Assembly (NCBI GenBank): GCA_964472095.1
Contig: CAYYIV010000005.1
Location: 112,267 to 176,266, forward strand
Reading direction: 5' to 3'
Length of the DNA: 64,000 bases
Origin: Pelagibius sp964472095
GTDB lineage: Bacteria; Pseudomonadota; Alphaproteobacteria; Kiloniellales; Kiloniellaceae
The notes under the pieces were generated by a model. The model did not search any database and was not told the DNA's origin. It saw only the letters and a list, made by a program, of their open reading frames with translations. The position numbers and the translations under genes are program-made. This document shows positions 1 to 16,019 of the stretch, in pieces; positions within the stretch are counted from its first letter, which is position 1, and each line of letters opens with the position of its first letter.

Positions 1-49
1 CGGGGTCACGCTGATCACCCAGACGATGATCGACGCCCTGCCCGGCTGA
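1..49 (+). CDS. glgC: Glucose-1-phosphate adenylyltransferase, C-terminal end (partial)
   Basis: Only the last 15 codons are in the window, ending GVTLITQTMIDALPG and a TGA stop. A tail of the type G-(V/I)-x-L-I-T-Q-x-M-(I/L)-D matches my recollection of alphaproteobacterial GlgC C-termini. Its position, 61 bases before glgA on the same strand, is where glgC sits in glycogen operons. GlgC makes ADP-glucose, the donor for GlgA. The identification rests on a short tail plus context, so it is probable rather than proven. Confidence 0.6.
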   Translation, partial: GVTLITQTMIDALPG

Positions 50-110
50 CCAGCCTCGAACCGTCCCCAGGACAGCCGTTGAACCCTCGCCGCCCCGAAA
101 TTGCCGCCCC

Positions 111-1579
111 ATGAAAGTCTTGTTCGTCGCCTCCGAGTGCGTGCCCTTCGTGAAGACCGGGGGACTCGCCGATGTGGTGGGCGCCCTGCCCGGCGCCCTG
201 GCGGCCGAAGGCGTAGAGGTGCGCATGCTGCTGCCGGCCTATCCGGCCGTGAAGGCGGCCCTGCCCGCCAGGGCCAAGGCCTTCGACGCCGGCAAGCTGC
301 CCGGCGGGCGGGCGCAGCTGATCGCCGCAGCAGCAGGCGGGCTCGACATCCTGGCGCTCGACGCCCCTCGCCTCTTCGAGCGGCCCGGCAATCCCTACCT
401 CGGCCCCGACGGCAAGGACTGGTCCGACAATCATCTGCGCTACGGCGCGCTCTGCCGTGCCGCCGCCCGCATCGCGCTGGACGGCATCGCCGGCTGGCGC
501 CCCGACGTCGTCCACAGCCACGACTGGCAGGGCGGGCTGGTGCCGGCCTTCCTGAAGCTCGGCACCGCAAAGGCGGCAGCGACAGCACCGCCCACGCTGA
601 TCACCATCCACAACATCGCCTTCCAGGGCCTGTTTCCCGCCGAAACCATGGCGCCGCTCGGCCTGCCGGAGCGCGGCTTCAGCCTCGCTGGCTTCGAGTT
701 CTTCGGCCAAGTCGGGTTCCTGAAGGCCGGCCTCGCCTACGCCGACCGCATCACCACCGTCAGCCCGACCTATGCCCGTGAGCTGACGACTGCAGAATTC
801 GGCATGGGCCTGGAAGGGCTCATTGCCCATCGCCGCGGCGATCTCAGCGGCATCCTCAACGGCATCGACCTCGAGGTCTGGAATCCGGAGACCGACCCGC
901 TGATCGCCGTGCCCTATGCGGCAAGCCGCCTCGCCCCCAAGTCGACGAACCGCAAGGCCCTGGCCGAGCGCTTCCGGCTCGACGACAAGGGTGACGCGCC
1001 GCTGTTCTGCGTCATCAGCCGCTTGACCCGGCAGAAGGGCCTCGACCTGCTGCTGGAGACGCTGCCGCGGCTGCTGGGGCGCGGCGCGCGCCTCGCCGTG
1101 CTGGGCTCCGGCGATGCCGATCTCGAGGCCGCCTTCGCCACGGCGGCGCGCGACAATCCCGGCCGCGTCGGCGTTGTGATCGGCTACGACGAGGCGCTAT
1201 CGCACCTGATGCAGGCGGGCGCCGATGCGATCCTGGTACCTTCGCGCTTCGAGCCCTGCGGCCTGACGCAGCTCTACGGCCTGCGCTACGGCACACTGCC
1301 GGTGGTGGCGCGCACCGGCGGCCTCGCCGATTCGGTGATCGACGCCAACGAGGCGGCCCTGCAGGCCGGCGTCGCGACCGGCTTCCAGTTCTCGCCCATC
1401 GCCGCCGCGCCGCTCGCCGATGCCATCGAGCGCGCCTGCGATGCCTACGCCGACAGAAAGCTCTGGAGCGCCATGATGCGCCGCGCCATGAAGCACCCGG
1501 TCGGCTGGAAGACCTCGGCCGCCGCCTACGCGAAGATCTATGCCGAACTGCTCGAGGCCGGGCATCGGGGGACCGGCAC

Positions 1580-1583
<4 letters not shown>
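111..1583 (+). CDS. glgA: Glycogen synthase (ADP-glucose type)
   Basis: This 490-residue GT5 glycosyltransferase transfers glucose from ADP-glucose to the non-reducing end of glycogen in the cytoplasm. The family-defining KTGGLADV motif is at residues 15-22 (ADP-glucose and acceptor binding). The C-terminal Rossmann half carries SRLTRQKGLDLLLE and PSRFEPCGLTQLYGLRYGT, the nucleotide-sugar site with its conserved E-x-C-G-L-x-Q. Length is normal (bacterial GlgA about 480-490). The stop overlaps the glgX start as ATGA, indicating translational coupling within the glycogen operon. Confidence 0.97.
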
Positions 1584-3675
<2,092 letters not shown>

Positions 3676-3679
<4 letters not shown>

Positions 3680-5760
3680 GCGGCTCGGCCTTGCAGGCGC
3701 TAGCAGCAGCCATGGGCATCCTGACCGAGTGGCACGATCTCTCGGGTCGGCTTCACGTCGCCGCGCCGGATACCCAGCGCGCCCTGCTGGCCGCCATGGG
3801 CATCGCCGCCGCGAGCGAAGCCGAAGCAGCGGAGAGCCTGGCCGCACACGAGGCCCGAAGGGTCGCGCGGCAGCTGCCCGAAGAGCTCGTCATCACCGCC
3901 GGCGAAGAAATCCACGTCCCCCTTTCCGCGCCCGCCGACTGGCACCTCGAGTTGGACGACGGCGAACTGCGCGAGGGCCGCGCCGGCGAGTCGATCGTCC
4001 TCACAATGGCGCCCGGACTGCACCGCCTCCGGGTCGGCGAGGAGATCTGCCTCGTCATCGCTGCGCCGGCGCAGGCACCCGGCGTCGCCGAGACGCTCGG
4101 CCGTCCGCGCGGTTGGGGCATCACCGCAGCACTCTACGGTCTCCGCTCGGCGCGCGATCTCGGCCTCGGCGACTATACGGACCTCGCGACGGCCGCTACG
4201 GAGCTCGCCGCACTCGGTGCCGACTTCCTCGGCATCAACCCCCTGCATGCCCGCGGTGCCGCCTGCGACGGCATCAGTCCCTACACGCCGTCCTGCCGCA
4301 CCGCCTTCGAGCCGCGCCACATCGCCGTCGACACGGTGCCGGGCTTCGCGGCCTCGGCGCGAACCCAACAGCTCCTGCGTGACAACGCCGAACGGCTCGC
4401 GGCGGCGCGGCAGGCGGCGCTGGTTGACTATGCGACGACCGAGGCGATTGCGTCATTAGCCCTGCGTCAGCTCTTCGAAGACTTCGAGAGCAGGCCCAGT
4501 GCCGACGCCGCAGCCTTCGCCGCTTGGCGCCAGGGCGACGGCCAGGCTGTCGAGTGGTTCGCGCTCTTCGAGGCGATCTCGCTGCAGCATGGCGCGGACT
4601 GGCGTGGCTGGCCGGCGGCGCTGCGGCCCTTCGGCAGCCCGGCGGTGCTCGACTTCGCCGCAAACAACGGCGCCGAGATGCGCTACCACGCCTGGCTGCA
4701 ATGGCTCGCCGCAGCGCAGATCGCCGCAGCACAGAGCAGAGCCAAGGACGCCGGCATGGGCCTCGGCCTCTACCTGGACGTGGCGGTCGGGGTACGTCCG
4801 GGCGGCGCCGATACCTGGTCCGCGCCGGCCTGCTTCGCCGAGAGCGTGTCGCTCGGCGCACCGCCGGACGCTTTCAATCCCCTGGGCCAGAACTGGGCCC
4901 TGGCGCCGTTCGCTCCGGCCGGCCTGCGCGCCGCCGCCTACCGGCCCTTCGTCGAGATGCTGCGCACGGCCATGAGCCACGCCGGCATCATCCGCATCGA
5001 CCATATCCTTGGCCTGCGGCGCAGCTTCTGGGTGCCCGAGGACGGTGCCGCCGGCGGCTACGTCACCTATCCCCTGGAACCGCTGCTGGCATTGGTCCGC
5101 CTGGAGGCCTGGCGCGCGGGCTGCGTCGTGGTCGGCGAGGATCTCGGCTCGGTGCCGCCGGGCCTGCGCGAGCGGCTGGCCGAGGCCGGCCTGCTGGGCT
5201 GCGCCGTCATGCAGTTCGAGAAGGAGGACCACCGCTTCAGGTCGCCGGCGGACTACCGACCCGCGACGCTCGCCAGCTTCGGCACCCACGATACGCCAAC
5301 GCTGCGCGGCTGGTGGTCCGGCTGGGACATCGACCGCCGCCACGAGATTGCCCGGGGGGCCTTTGGCAACGGCGCGGCCACACCCGACTCCGAGCAGGAC
5401 GCGCGCGCCGCCGCCCGCAGGGCCTTGGCGGCGCTGCTGCATGAAGAAGGCCTGGCGCCGGCGGGCCTCGATCCCGCCGCACCGCCGAACGAAGCCGACG
5501 ACGCGATCGCCGAGGCGCTGCACCGCCTGCTGGCGCGAGCCGGCTCCAGTCTGGTCGCGGTCCAGCTCGACGATGCGCTCGGGAGCCTCGAACAGCAGAA
5601 CCTTCCGGGCACCGTCGGCGAGCATCCCAACTGGCGCCGCCGCTACTACGTCAGCGTCGACGCCCTGGCCAGGCACCCGGGCCTCAAGTCCCTCTCCGCC
5701 CTTCTCTCTCCACCTGCGGGCACCACCCCCAACCCCCAGGAGACGCAGCCTTGGCAGTGA
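3676..5760 (+). CDS. malQ: 4-alpha-glucanotransferase (amylomaltase)
   Basis: A GH77 disproportionating enzyme that transfers 4-alpha-glucan segments between maltodextrins, recycling oligosaccharides left by GlgX. I chose the GTG at 3676, overlapping the glgX TGA as GTGA, giving 694 residues (family about 650-720). The open frame continues upstream but only inside glgX. Motifs: GLYLDVAVGV, GIIRIDHILGLRR (nucleophile Asp region), VVVGEDLGSVPPGLRE (acid/base Glu) and FGTHDTPTLRGWW. The first roughly 130 residues form the variable N-terminal domain typical of proteobacterial MalQ. Confidence 0.94.
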
Positions 5761-7385
5761 ACGTCGTCCAGACCATGCCGATCGACGGCCAGAAACCCGG
5801 CACCTCGGGCCTGCGCAAGCAGACCCGCGTGTTCATGAAGCCGGACTACCTGGAGAACTACGTGCAGTCGATCTTCGAGGCCATCGGCGGCATGGCGGGC
5901 AAGACTTTGACCCTCGGCGGCGACGGGCGCTACTTCAACGAACAGGCGATCCAGACGATCCTGAAGATGGCGGCGGCCAACGGCGCGACGCGAGTGCTGG
6001 TGGGACAGAACGGCATCCTCTCGACGCCTGCGGCTTCCGCCGTGATCCGCGCGCGCAAGACAGACGGCGGGCTGATTCTCTCGGCCAGCCACAACCCCGC
6101 CGGCGAAGACGGCGACTTTGGACTGAAGTACAACATTCCGGCGGGCGGTCCGGCGCCGGAGGGCATCACCGAAGCGATCTACCGGCGAACCTGCGAGATC
6201 CGCGAGTACCGCATCCTGGAGGGCACCGGCGAGGTCGACCTCTCCGTCTGTGGCGAAACCAAGCTCGGCAGCTTGGCGGTGGAGGTCATCGACCCGGTGG
6301 CAATCTACGCCGACCTCATGCGCCAGCTGTTCGACTTCGCGGCAATCCGCGATCTCTTCGCCACGGGCTTTACTCTGCGCTTCGACGCCATGCACGCGGT
6401 GACCGGCCCCTACGCCAAGGCGATCCTCGAGGACGAACTGGGCGCCCCGGCCGGCAGCGTGATGAATGCGACGCCGCTGCCCGACTTCGGCGGCGGCCAT
6501 CCCGACCCCAACCCGGTCTACGCCAAAGAGCTGATGGACCTGATGATGGGGCCCGACGCGCCGGACTTCGCCGCGGCTTCGGACGGCGACGGCGACCGCA
6601 ACATGATCCTCGGACGCGGCGTCTACGTGACGCCCTCCGACAGCCTCGCGGTGTTGACCGCCAATGCCCATCTCGCCCCGGGCTACGCGGCGGGCCTGAA
6701 AGGCGTGGCCCGCTCCATGCCGACCAGCCGAGCCGCCGACCGCGTCGCCGACAGGCTCGGCATCAACACCTTCGAGACGCCGACCGGCTGGAAGTTCTTC
6801 GGCACTCTGTTGGACGCCGGGCTGGTGACGCTCTGCGGCGAGGAAAGCGCCGGCACCGGCTCCGACCATGTGCGCGAGAAGGACGGCCTCTGGGCGGTGC
6901 TGCTGTGGCTCAACGTCCTGGCGCAGCGGCGCGCATCCGTCGCCGAGATCCTGCAGGCGCACTGGGCCGACTACGGGCGCGACTACTACACCCGCCACGA
7001 CTACGAGGGCGTCGACAAGGCCGCCGCGGAGGCGCTGATGGCCGACCTGCGCGCGCGGCTTGCCCAACTGCCGGGGCAGCGCTTCGCCGGCCTGACGGTC
7101 AGCGCCGCCGACGACTTCGCCTACACCGACCCGGTCGACGGCTCGACGGCGACGGGTCAGGGCCTGCGGCTCTTCTTCGCGGAGAACGCCCGTGCGGTCT
7201 TCCGGCTCTCCGGCACGGGCACGGTGGGAGCGACGCTGCGCGTCTATCTCGAACGCTTCGAGGACGATCCGGCACGGCTGGACGGCGACCCGCAGGAGGT
7301 GCTGGCAGCGGTCATCGCGGCGGCCGGAGAGATCGCCGGGATCGCCGCTCGCCTGGGCCGCGACGGCCCGGACGTGCGCACGTGA
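5751..7385 (+). CDS. pgm: Phosphoglucomutase (alpha-D-glucose-phosphate specific)
   Basis: Interconverts glucose-1-phosphate and glucose-6-phosphate, linking glycogen turnover to glycolysis. 544 residues. The phosphoserine loop SASHNPAGEDGDFG gives Ser113 as the phosphorylated residue. The Mg-binding loop DGDGDR is near residues 278-283. GEESAGTGSDHVREKDG forms the sugar-binding loop and RLSGTGT the C-terminal phosphate site. I use TTG at 5751, preceded by AGGAG at 5738-5742; a GTG at 5757 is an alternative. The gene overlaps the end of malQ by 10 bases. Confidence 0.94.
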   Translation: MAVNVVQTMPIDGQKPGTSGLRKQTRVFMKPDYLENYVQSIFEAIGGMAGKTLTLGGDGRYFNEQAIQTILKMAAANGATRVLVGQNGILSTPAASAVIRARKTDGGLILSASHNPAGEDGDFGLKYNIPAGGPAPEGITEAIYRRTCEIREYRILEGTGEVDLSVCGETKLGSLAVEVIDPVAIYADLMRQLFDFAAIRDLFATGFTLRFDAMHAVTGPYAKAILEDELGAPAGSVMNATPLPDFGGGHPDPNPVYAKELMDLMMGPDAPDFAAASDGDGDRNMILGRGVYVTPSDSLAVLTANAHLAPGYAAGLKGVARSMPTSRAADRVADRLGINTFETPTGWKFFGTLLDAGLVTLCGEESAGTGSDHVREKDGLWAVLLWLNVLAQRRASVAEILQAHWADYGRDYYTRHDYEGVDKAAAEALMADLRARLAQLPGQRFAGLTVSAADDFAYTDPVDGSTATGQGLRLFFAENARAVFRLSGTGTVGATLRVYLERFEDDPARLDGDPQEVLAAVIAAAGEIAGIAARLGRDGPDVRT

Positions 7386-7414
7386 ATGGCCGGGGTCTAT
7401 GCCGGTGCCGTAAA

Positions 7415-7435
7415 AATAAATCACCAGGAATTATT
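7415..7435. promoter_or_regulatory. AT-rich dyad upstream of the ROK regulator gene
   Basis: Arms AATAAnTC (7415-7422) and GAnTTATT (7428-7435) form an interrupted palindrome centred at 7425, in an AT-rich patch within a very GC-rich background. It lies about 100 bases before the ROK gene, in the only sizeable gap in the glycogen locus. ROK repressors such as NagC and Mlc bind AT-rich dyads with A/T-tract arms, so an autoregulatory operator is a reasonable inference. Confidence 0.45.
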
Positions 7436-7527
7436 TGCGTGTTTCGAGGGGAAATTGCATGCTGGGCCAGTCGGATAGACCGCATTCGCGGGGCCGCGCA
7501 ACCGGGACGGGAGGCGGATAGCAGACG

Positions 7528-8730
7528 ATGCAGGGCGAGCACCAGATCCGCGGCGGCGACCAACTCGGCCTGCGCGCCTACAACAAGCGGATGATCCTCA
7601 ACGTGATCCGCCAGTCGGGCGCGCTGCCGAAGGCCGAGATCGCGCGGCTGACCGGCCTCAGCGCCCAGGCCGTTTCCGTCATCGTCAACGCACTGCTGAA
7701 GGAAAAGCTGGTCCGCAAGGAGAAGAAGGTGCGCGGCAAGGTGGGCCAGCCGCACACGCCGATCGCGCTGAATGCCAATGGCGTGCTCTCGCTCGGCGTG
7801 AAGATCGGACGGCGCAGCCTGGAGCTGATGCTGGTCAACTTCCACGGCGAGGCCATCGAGTACAAGCGCTTCGCCTACAGCGCCCCGCGGCAGAAGGAAG
7901 TGGCGGCGCTGCTGCGACGGGAACTGTCCGCCCTGCTGCAGGGCATCGAGGACTCGCTGCGCGGACGCATCATCGGCGTCGGGGTCGCCATGCCGGGTCA
8001 GATCTCCGGCTGGACCGACGTCATGGGCCTCGACCCCGCCGACCTGATGGACTGGGACGAGGTCGACGTCGCCGCGCTGATCGCGGAGATCGCCGGCCTG
8101 CCGGTGGAGATCTACAACGACGCGACGGCGGCCTGCGCCGCCGAGATGGTGCTCGGCGGCGCCCTCACCTTCTCCAGCGCGCTCTACATCTACGTCGGCA
8201 CCTTCATCGGCGGCGGCGTGGTGATCAACGGCCAGCTCTTCGAGGGATCGCAGCGCAACGCCGGCGCCATCGGCTCCATGCCGGTGGCGACAGGCAAGGG
8301 CGGCGAGGAACAGTTGATCCGCCAGGGCTCCCTCTTCAGCCTGGAGAACACGCTGCGCGCCGCAGGCATTGGCGACATCGGTATGATCGCCGACCTCATG
8401 CGCGATCCGCGCGCGGCCGAGGCCTTCGACGACTGGCGGCTGAGCGCCGCCCGGCCGATCGCCCAGGCCATCGCGGCGGCGGTCAGCGTGATCGATTTCG
8501 AGGGCGTGGTGATCGACGCCATGCTGCACCGCCAGCAGCTCGAAGCCCTGGTGCAGGACGTGCGCGAGGCCTTGCAGACGATGGACCTCACCGGCACCAG
8601 CCCGGTCGCGCTGCGCCACGGCAGCATCGGCCCCAGGGCACGGGTCTGCGGCGCCGCCATCCTGCCCCTGATCCGTCAGTTCTCGCCCGACCAGGAGCTG
8701 CTGGTGAAGAAGGTCGCCACCGCCGCCTGA
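7528..8730 (+). CDS. ROK-family transcriptional regulator
   Basis: A 400-residue regulator with an N-terminal winged helix-turn-helix (about residues 15-75; SGALPKAEIARLTGLSAQAVS is the recognition unit) and a C-terminal ROK sugar-binding/kinase-like domain. The ROK part shows GVGVAMPGQISG, the catalytic-type NDATAACAAE, and YVGTFIGGGVVINGQLFEG with GAIGSMPV. The CxCGxxGCxE zinc motif of many ROK proteins is absent after GAIG. It lies between pgm and glgP, so it probably senses a glucose or maltodextrin-related metabolite and controls this locus. The effector cannot be told from sequence. Confidence 0.88.
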   Translation: MQGEHQIRGGDQLGLRAYNKRMILNVIRQSGALPKAEIARLTGLSAQAVSVIVNALLKEKLVRKEKKVRGKVGQPHTPIALNANGVLSLGVKIGRRSLELMLVNFHGEAIEYKRFAYSAPRQKEVAALLRRELSALLQGIEDSLRGRIIGVGVAMPGQISGWTDVMGLDPADLMDWDEVDVAALIAEIAGLPVEIYNDATAACAAEMVLGGALTFSSALYIYVGTFIGGGVVINGQLFEGSQRNAGAIGSMPVATGKGGEEQLIRQGSLFSLENTLRAAGIGDIGMIADLMRDPRAAEAFDDWRLSAARPIAQAIAAAVSVIDFEGVVIDAMLHRQQLEALVQDVREALQTMDLTGTSPVALRHGSIGPRARVCGAAILPLIRQFSPDQELLVKKVATAA

Positions 8731-8774
8731 GCTCTGCTGTGGCGCCACAGCGAAGTATTTTTTTCGAGGACTCC

Positions 8775-11189
<2,415 letters not shown>

Positions 11190-11197
11190 GGTTCCGA

Positions 11198-13417
<2,220 letters not shown>

Positions 13418-13423
13418 CGGCGA

Positions 13424-13789
13424 CTACCGCGGGCAGGGCGCGATGACGACGGGCTCACCGGCGGCTTCACCCAGCTCAAAGCAGCCCTCTTCGTAGCACA
13501 GCCGCCATGCCGAGGCGGTGGCGCCCGACGACGCCAGCACCAGCTCCGGGACCGCCGGCGCCTTGGGCGCCCAGACCCACCATCCGTTGACCTCGCGCGC
13601 GCCCTCGCCGGGGTCCATACCGGCACCGGAGCCCTTCACCCGGGCCTCTGTCAGGACCAGGCCGGCCGGCGTCACTGCCCAGTCCTCGCGCCACTCGGTG
13701 CGCTCGACCGAATGGGTCCAGGACAGCGTGAAAGTCGTCATCGCCAGTGCCAGGGTCTTGCCCGCCGCGAGGATGCAGACCCCCGTCAT
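13424..13789 (-). CDS. DUF1850 protein, TRAP-transporter associated
   Basis: A 121-residue protein of the DUF1850 type, recognised by FTLSWTHSVERTEWREDW near the start and by its position immediately after a TAXI-type TRAP permease. The first 17 residues (ILAAGKTLALA) are mildly hydrophobic and could be an export signal or anchor. Its function is unknown. The family regularly accompanies TAXI receptor and fused permease genes, so it probably assists that transporter. It starts 10 bases after the permease stop, in the same direction. Confidence 0.78.
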   Translation of the reverse strand: MTGVCILAAGKTLALAMTTFTLSWTHSVERTEWREDWAVTPAGLVLTEARVKGSGAGMDPGEGAREVNGWWVWAPKAPAVPELVLASSGATASAWRLCYEEGCFELGEAAGEPVVIAPCPR

Positions 13790-13799
13790 CGGATGCGGG

Positions 13800-15914
13800 T
13801 CATTCGGCGCCGGCGGCCTGCCGGGCGGCGCGCAGGGAAAGCCAGCTCCAGCCTGCGAAGGTCAGCGCCAGGGCGAAGCCGATCCCGTCGGTCATCGGCA
13901 GCGCCGCAATGAGGGTGAAAGCCGCCACCAGGGCAAGGATGCGCTGCGGCCAGGTCAGCGGATTGCCGAGATAGCCGATCACCGCGGCGCCCCAGAGCCC
14001 GATGGCCAAGACCGCTTTTACGATGATGTAGACAACCGCGGGCAGGTAGCCGTAGGCCGCAGCCAAGGGCCCGCCGTCCTGCAGCATCAGCGCCGGGGTG
14101 TATACCGCCATGAAGGGGATGATGAAACCGGCCGCCGCAATCTTCACCGCCTCGCCAGCGATCTTCAGGCCGCTCTCGCGGGCGATTGGCGCTGCGGCGA
14201 AGCAGGCCAGCGCTACCGGCGGCGTGAGGTCGGCGAGGATGCCGAAGTAGAACACGAACATGTGGCTGATGATCAGCGGCACGCCGAGCGCCAGCAGCGC
14301 CGGGCCGGCGATCGAGGAGGTGATGATGTAGTTGGGAATCGTCGGAATGCCCATGCCGAGCACGATACAGGTCAGCATGGTGAGCACTAGAGAGAGGAAC
14401 AGGCTCCGCTCGCCCACCGAGACGATGAACTGGCCGAAGGTATTGGCCGCGCCGGTCAGGGTCATGGTGCCGATAATGATGCCGACGATGGCGCAGGCCA
14501 TGCCGACGGAGAGCGCGGTCTTGGCGCCGTCGCCCAGCGAGTCGCGGCAGACCGCGAGGGTCGCGCGACCGCCCTTGGCGAAGATGTTCCACAGGATGAG
14601 GGCGAGGATCGCCGCCGCGATGACGGCGATGCCGAACTGGAAGAAGGCGGCCGAGACCACGCCGAGCCCGATCCAGAAGACGACTCGCAGGAAGCCTTCG
14701 GGAAGCCCGAGCGCCACCGATCCGCCGAGGATCAGCAATGCCGTCAGGGCCAGGCCGACGGTGCCGGCGAAAAGCGGCGTGTAGCCGGTGAACAGCAGGT
14801 AGACCAGCACTGCGAGCGGCAGCAGCAGGTACCAGCTCTTGCGGATCGCCGCTTTGACCGAGGGCAGCTCATCCTTCGGCAGGCCCATGAGGCTGCGCTT
14901 GCCGGCCTCCAGGTGCACCATCCAGAAGGCCGAGGCGAAGTAGAGGATCGCCGGGATGATCGCCGCCTTGACGACCTCGTGGTACTCGACTCCCAGGGTC
15001 TCCGCCATGATGAAGGCGACGGCTCCCATCACCGGCGGCATGAGCTGCCCGCCCATCGAGGCGGTCGATTCGACACCGCCGGCGAAGGCTGCGCGGTAGC
15101 CGAAGCGCTTCATCAGCGGGATGGTGAACTGGCCGGTCGTCACCACGTTGGCAACCCCCGAGCCGGAGATGGTCCCCATCAGCCCGGAGGAGATCACGGC
15201 GACCTTGGCGGCGCCGCCTCGGCGATGGCCGACGAAGCCGAGCGAGATGTCGGTGAACAGCCGGATCATGCCGGCCTTCTCCAGGAAGGCGCCGAAGAGG
15301 ATAAAGAGGAAAATGTAGGTCGAGGACACATAGAGCGGCACGCCGTAAATGCCCTCGGTCCCGAAGGCCATGTGGTCGATGACCTGGGAGAAGTCATACC
15401 CGCGGTGGTCGAGGGGTGCCGGCAGGTACTCGCCGAAGAGGCAGTAGCCCAGGAAGATGCCGGCAATGATCGGCAGGGCCGGTCCCATGATCGCCCAGGT
15501 CGCGGCGAAGATGGTGGCCAGCGCGACGATCCCAATGACGATGTCGCGCTGCAGCGGATCGCCGGCGCGCAGCAGCAGCGGGATGTATTCCCACCACTGG
15601 TAGAAGGCAACGGCCGCGCCGGCCGCCGCGGCGGCCCAGGCCAGCACGCGCCATGGCAGCGCGGCGCCGCGCACCGCTGCTACCAGCGGGAAGACCAGAA
15701 CGGTCAGGAAGCCGAGATGGAAGGCGCGGACCACCTGACTCGGAAAGTCGATGAGATGGGCGGCCGTCGCGATCTGGAAAGCGGAGAAGGCGACGGCGAT
15801 CCAGAACAGCAGACGGCCTTCCCGCGTCCGCGGGAAGCTCTCGGTCAAGGGATCCTGGAGACCGAGCGCGCGGTCTTCGGCCGGCATTTCGTGCTTCTGG
15901 TTGTCGTGCATCAT
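13800..15914 (-). CDS. TRAP transporter fused permease (4TM/12TM, TAXI type)
   Basis: A 704-residue polytopic inner-membrane protein joining the small (DctQ-like) and large (DctM-like) TRAP subunits. It drives sodium- or proton-coupled uptake of substrate delivered by the periplasmic TAXI receptor encoded upstream. Numerous hydrophobic helices are visible. Motifs typical of the large subunit include GSGVANVVTTGQFTIPLMKR, ESTASMGGQLMPPVMGAVAF and GMGIPTIPNYII. The start at 15914 (tandem ATG codons) follows GGAGGAA. The substrate is not determinable; fused TRAP permeases include carboxylate and glutamate carriers. Confidence 0.93.
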   Translation of the reverse strand: MMHDNQKHEMPAEDRALGLQDPLTESFPRTREGRLLFWIAVAFSAFQIATAAHLIDFPSQVVRAFHLGFLTVLVFPLVAAVRGAALPWRVLAWAAAAAGAAVAFYQWWEYIPLLLRAGDPLQRDIVIGIVALATIFAATWAIMGPALPIIAGIFLGYCLFGEYLPAPLDHRGYDFSQVIDHMAFGTEGIYGVPLYVSSTYIFLFILFGAFLEKAGMIRLFTDISLGFVGHRRGGAAKVAVISSGLMGTISGSGVANVVTTGQFTIPLMKRFGYRAAFAGGVESTASMGGQLMPPVMGAVAFIMAETLGVEYHEVVKAAIIPAILYFASAFWMVHLEAGKRSLMGLPKDELPSVKAAIRKSWYLLLPLAVLVYLLFTGYTPLFAGTVGLALTALLILGGSVALGLPEGFLRVVFWIGLGVVSAAFFQFGIAVIAAAILALILWNIFAKGGRATLAVCRDSLGDGAKTALSVGMACAIVGIIIGTMTLTGAANTFGQFIVSVGERSLFLSLVLTMLTCIVLGMGIPTIPNYIITSSIAGPALLALGVPLIISHMFVFYFGILADLTPPVALACFAAAPIARESGLKIAGEAVKIAAAGFIIPFMAVYTPALMLQDGGPLAAAYGYLPAVVYIIVKAVLAIGLWGAAVIGYLGNPLTWPQRILALVAAFTLIAALPMTDGIGFALALTFAGWSWLSLRAARQAAGAE

Positions 15915-15972
15915 GGGGCCCGTTCCTCCGCCCGCCCCAGCGGCAGGCGCGCCTCCCGGCCTTCCAAGGACG

Positions 15973-16013
15973 AAAAACGCCGCCGGCTTCCCCCGAAAGA
16001 GAGGCCGGCGGCG
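15973..16013 (-). terminator. Intra-operon hairpin with U-run after the TAXI receptor gene
   Basis: A perfect 10-bp GC stem (15978-15987 with 16004-16013) with a 16-base loop. On the minus strand it is followed directly by five T (15973-15977). It begins 7 bases beyond the receptor stop codon and sits before the permease gene. This looks like a partial terminator that would raise receptor mRNA relative to permease mRNA, a common stoichiometry in binding-protein transporters. Confidence 0.7.
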
Positions 16014-16019
16014 ACCAGC

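Noticed and set aside
5009..7594. Long + strand open frame of 861 codons through malQ, pgm and the ROK upstream region
   Set aside because: It is an out-of-frame shadow of malQ and pgm, Arg/Pro/Gly-rich, with no family motif; such frames are expected in GC-rich DNA.
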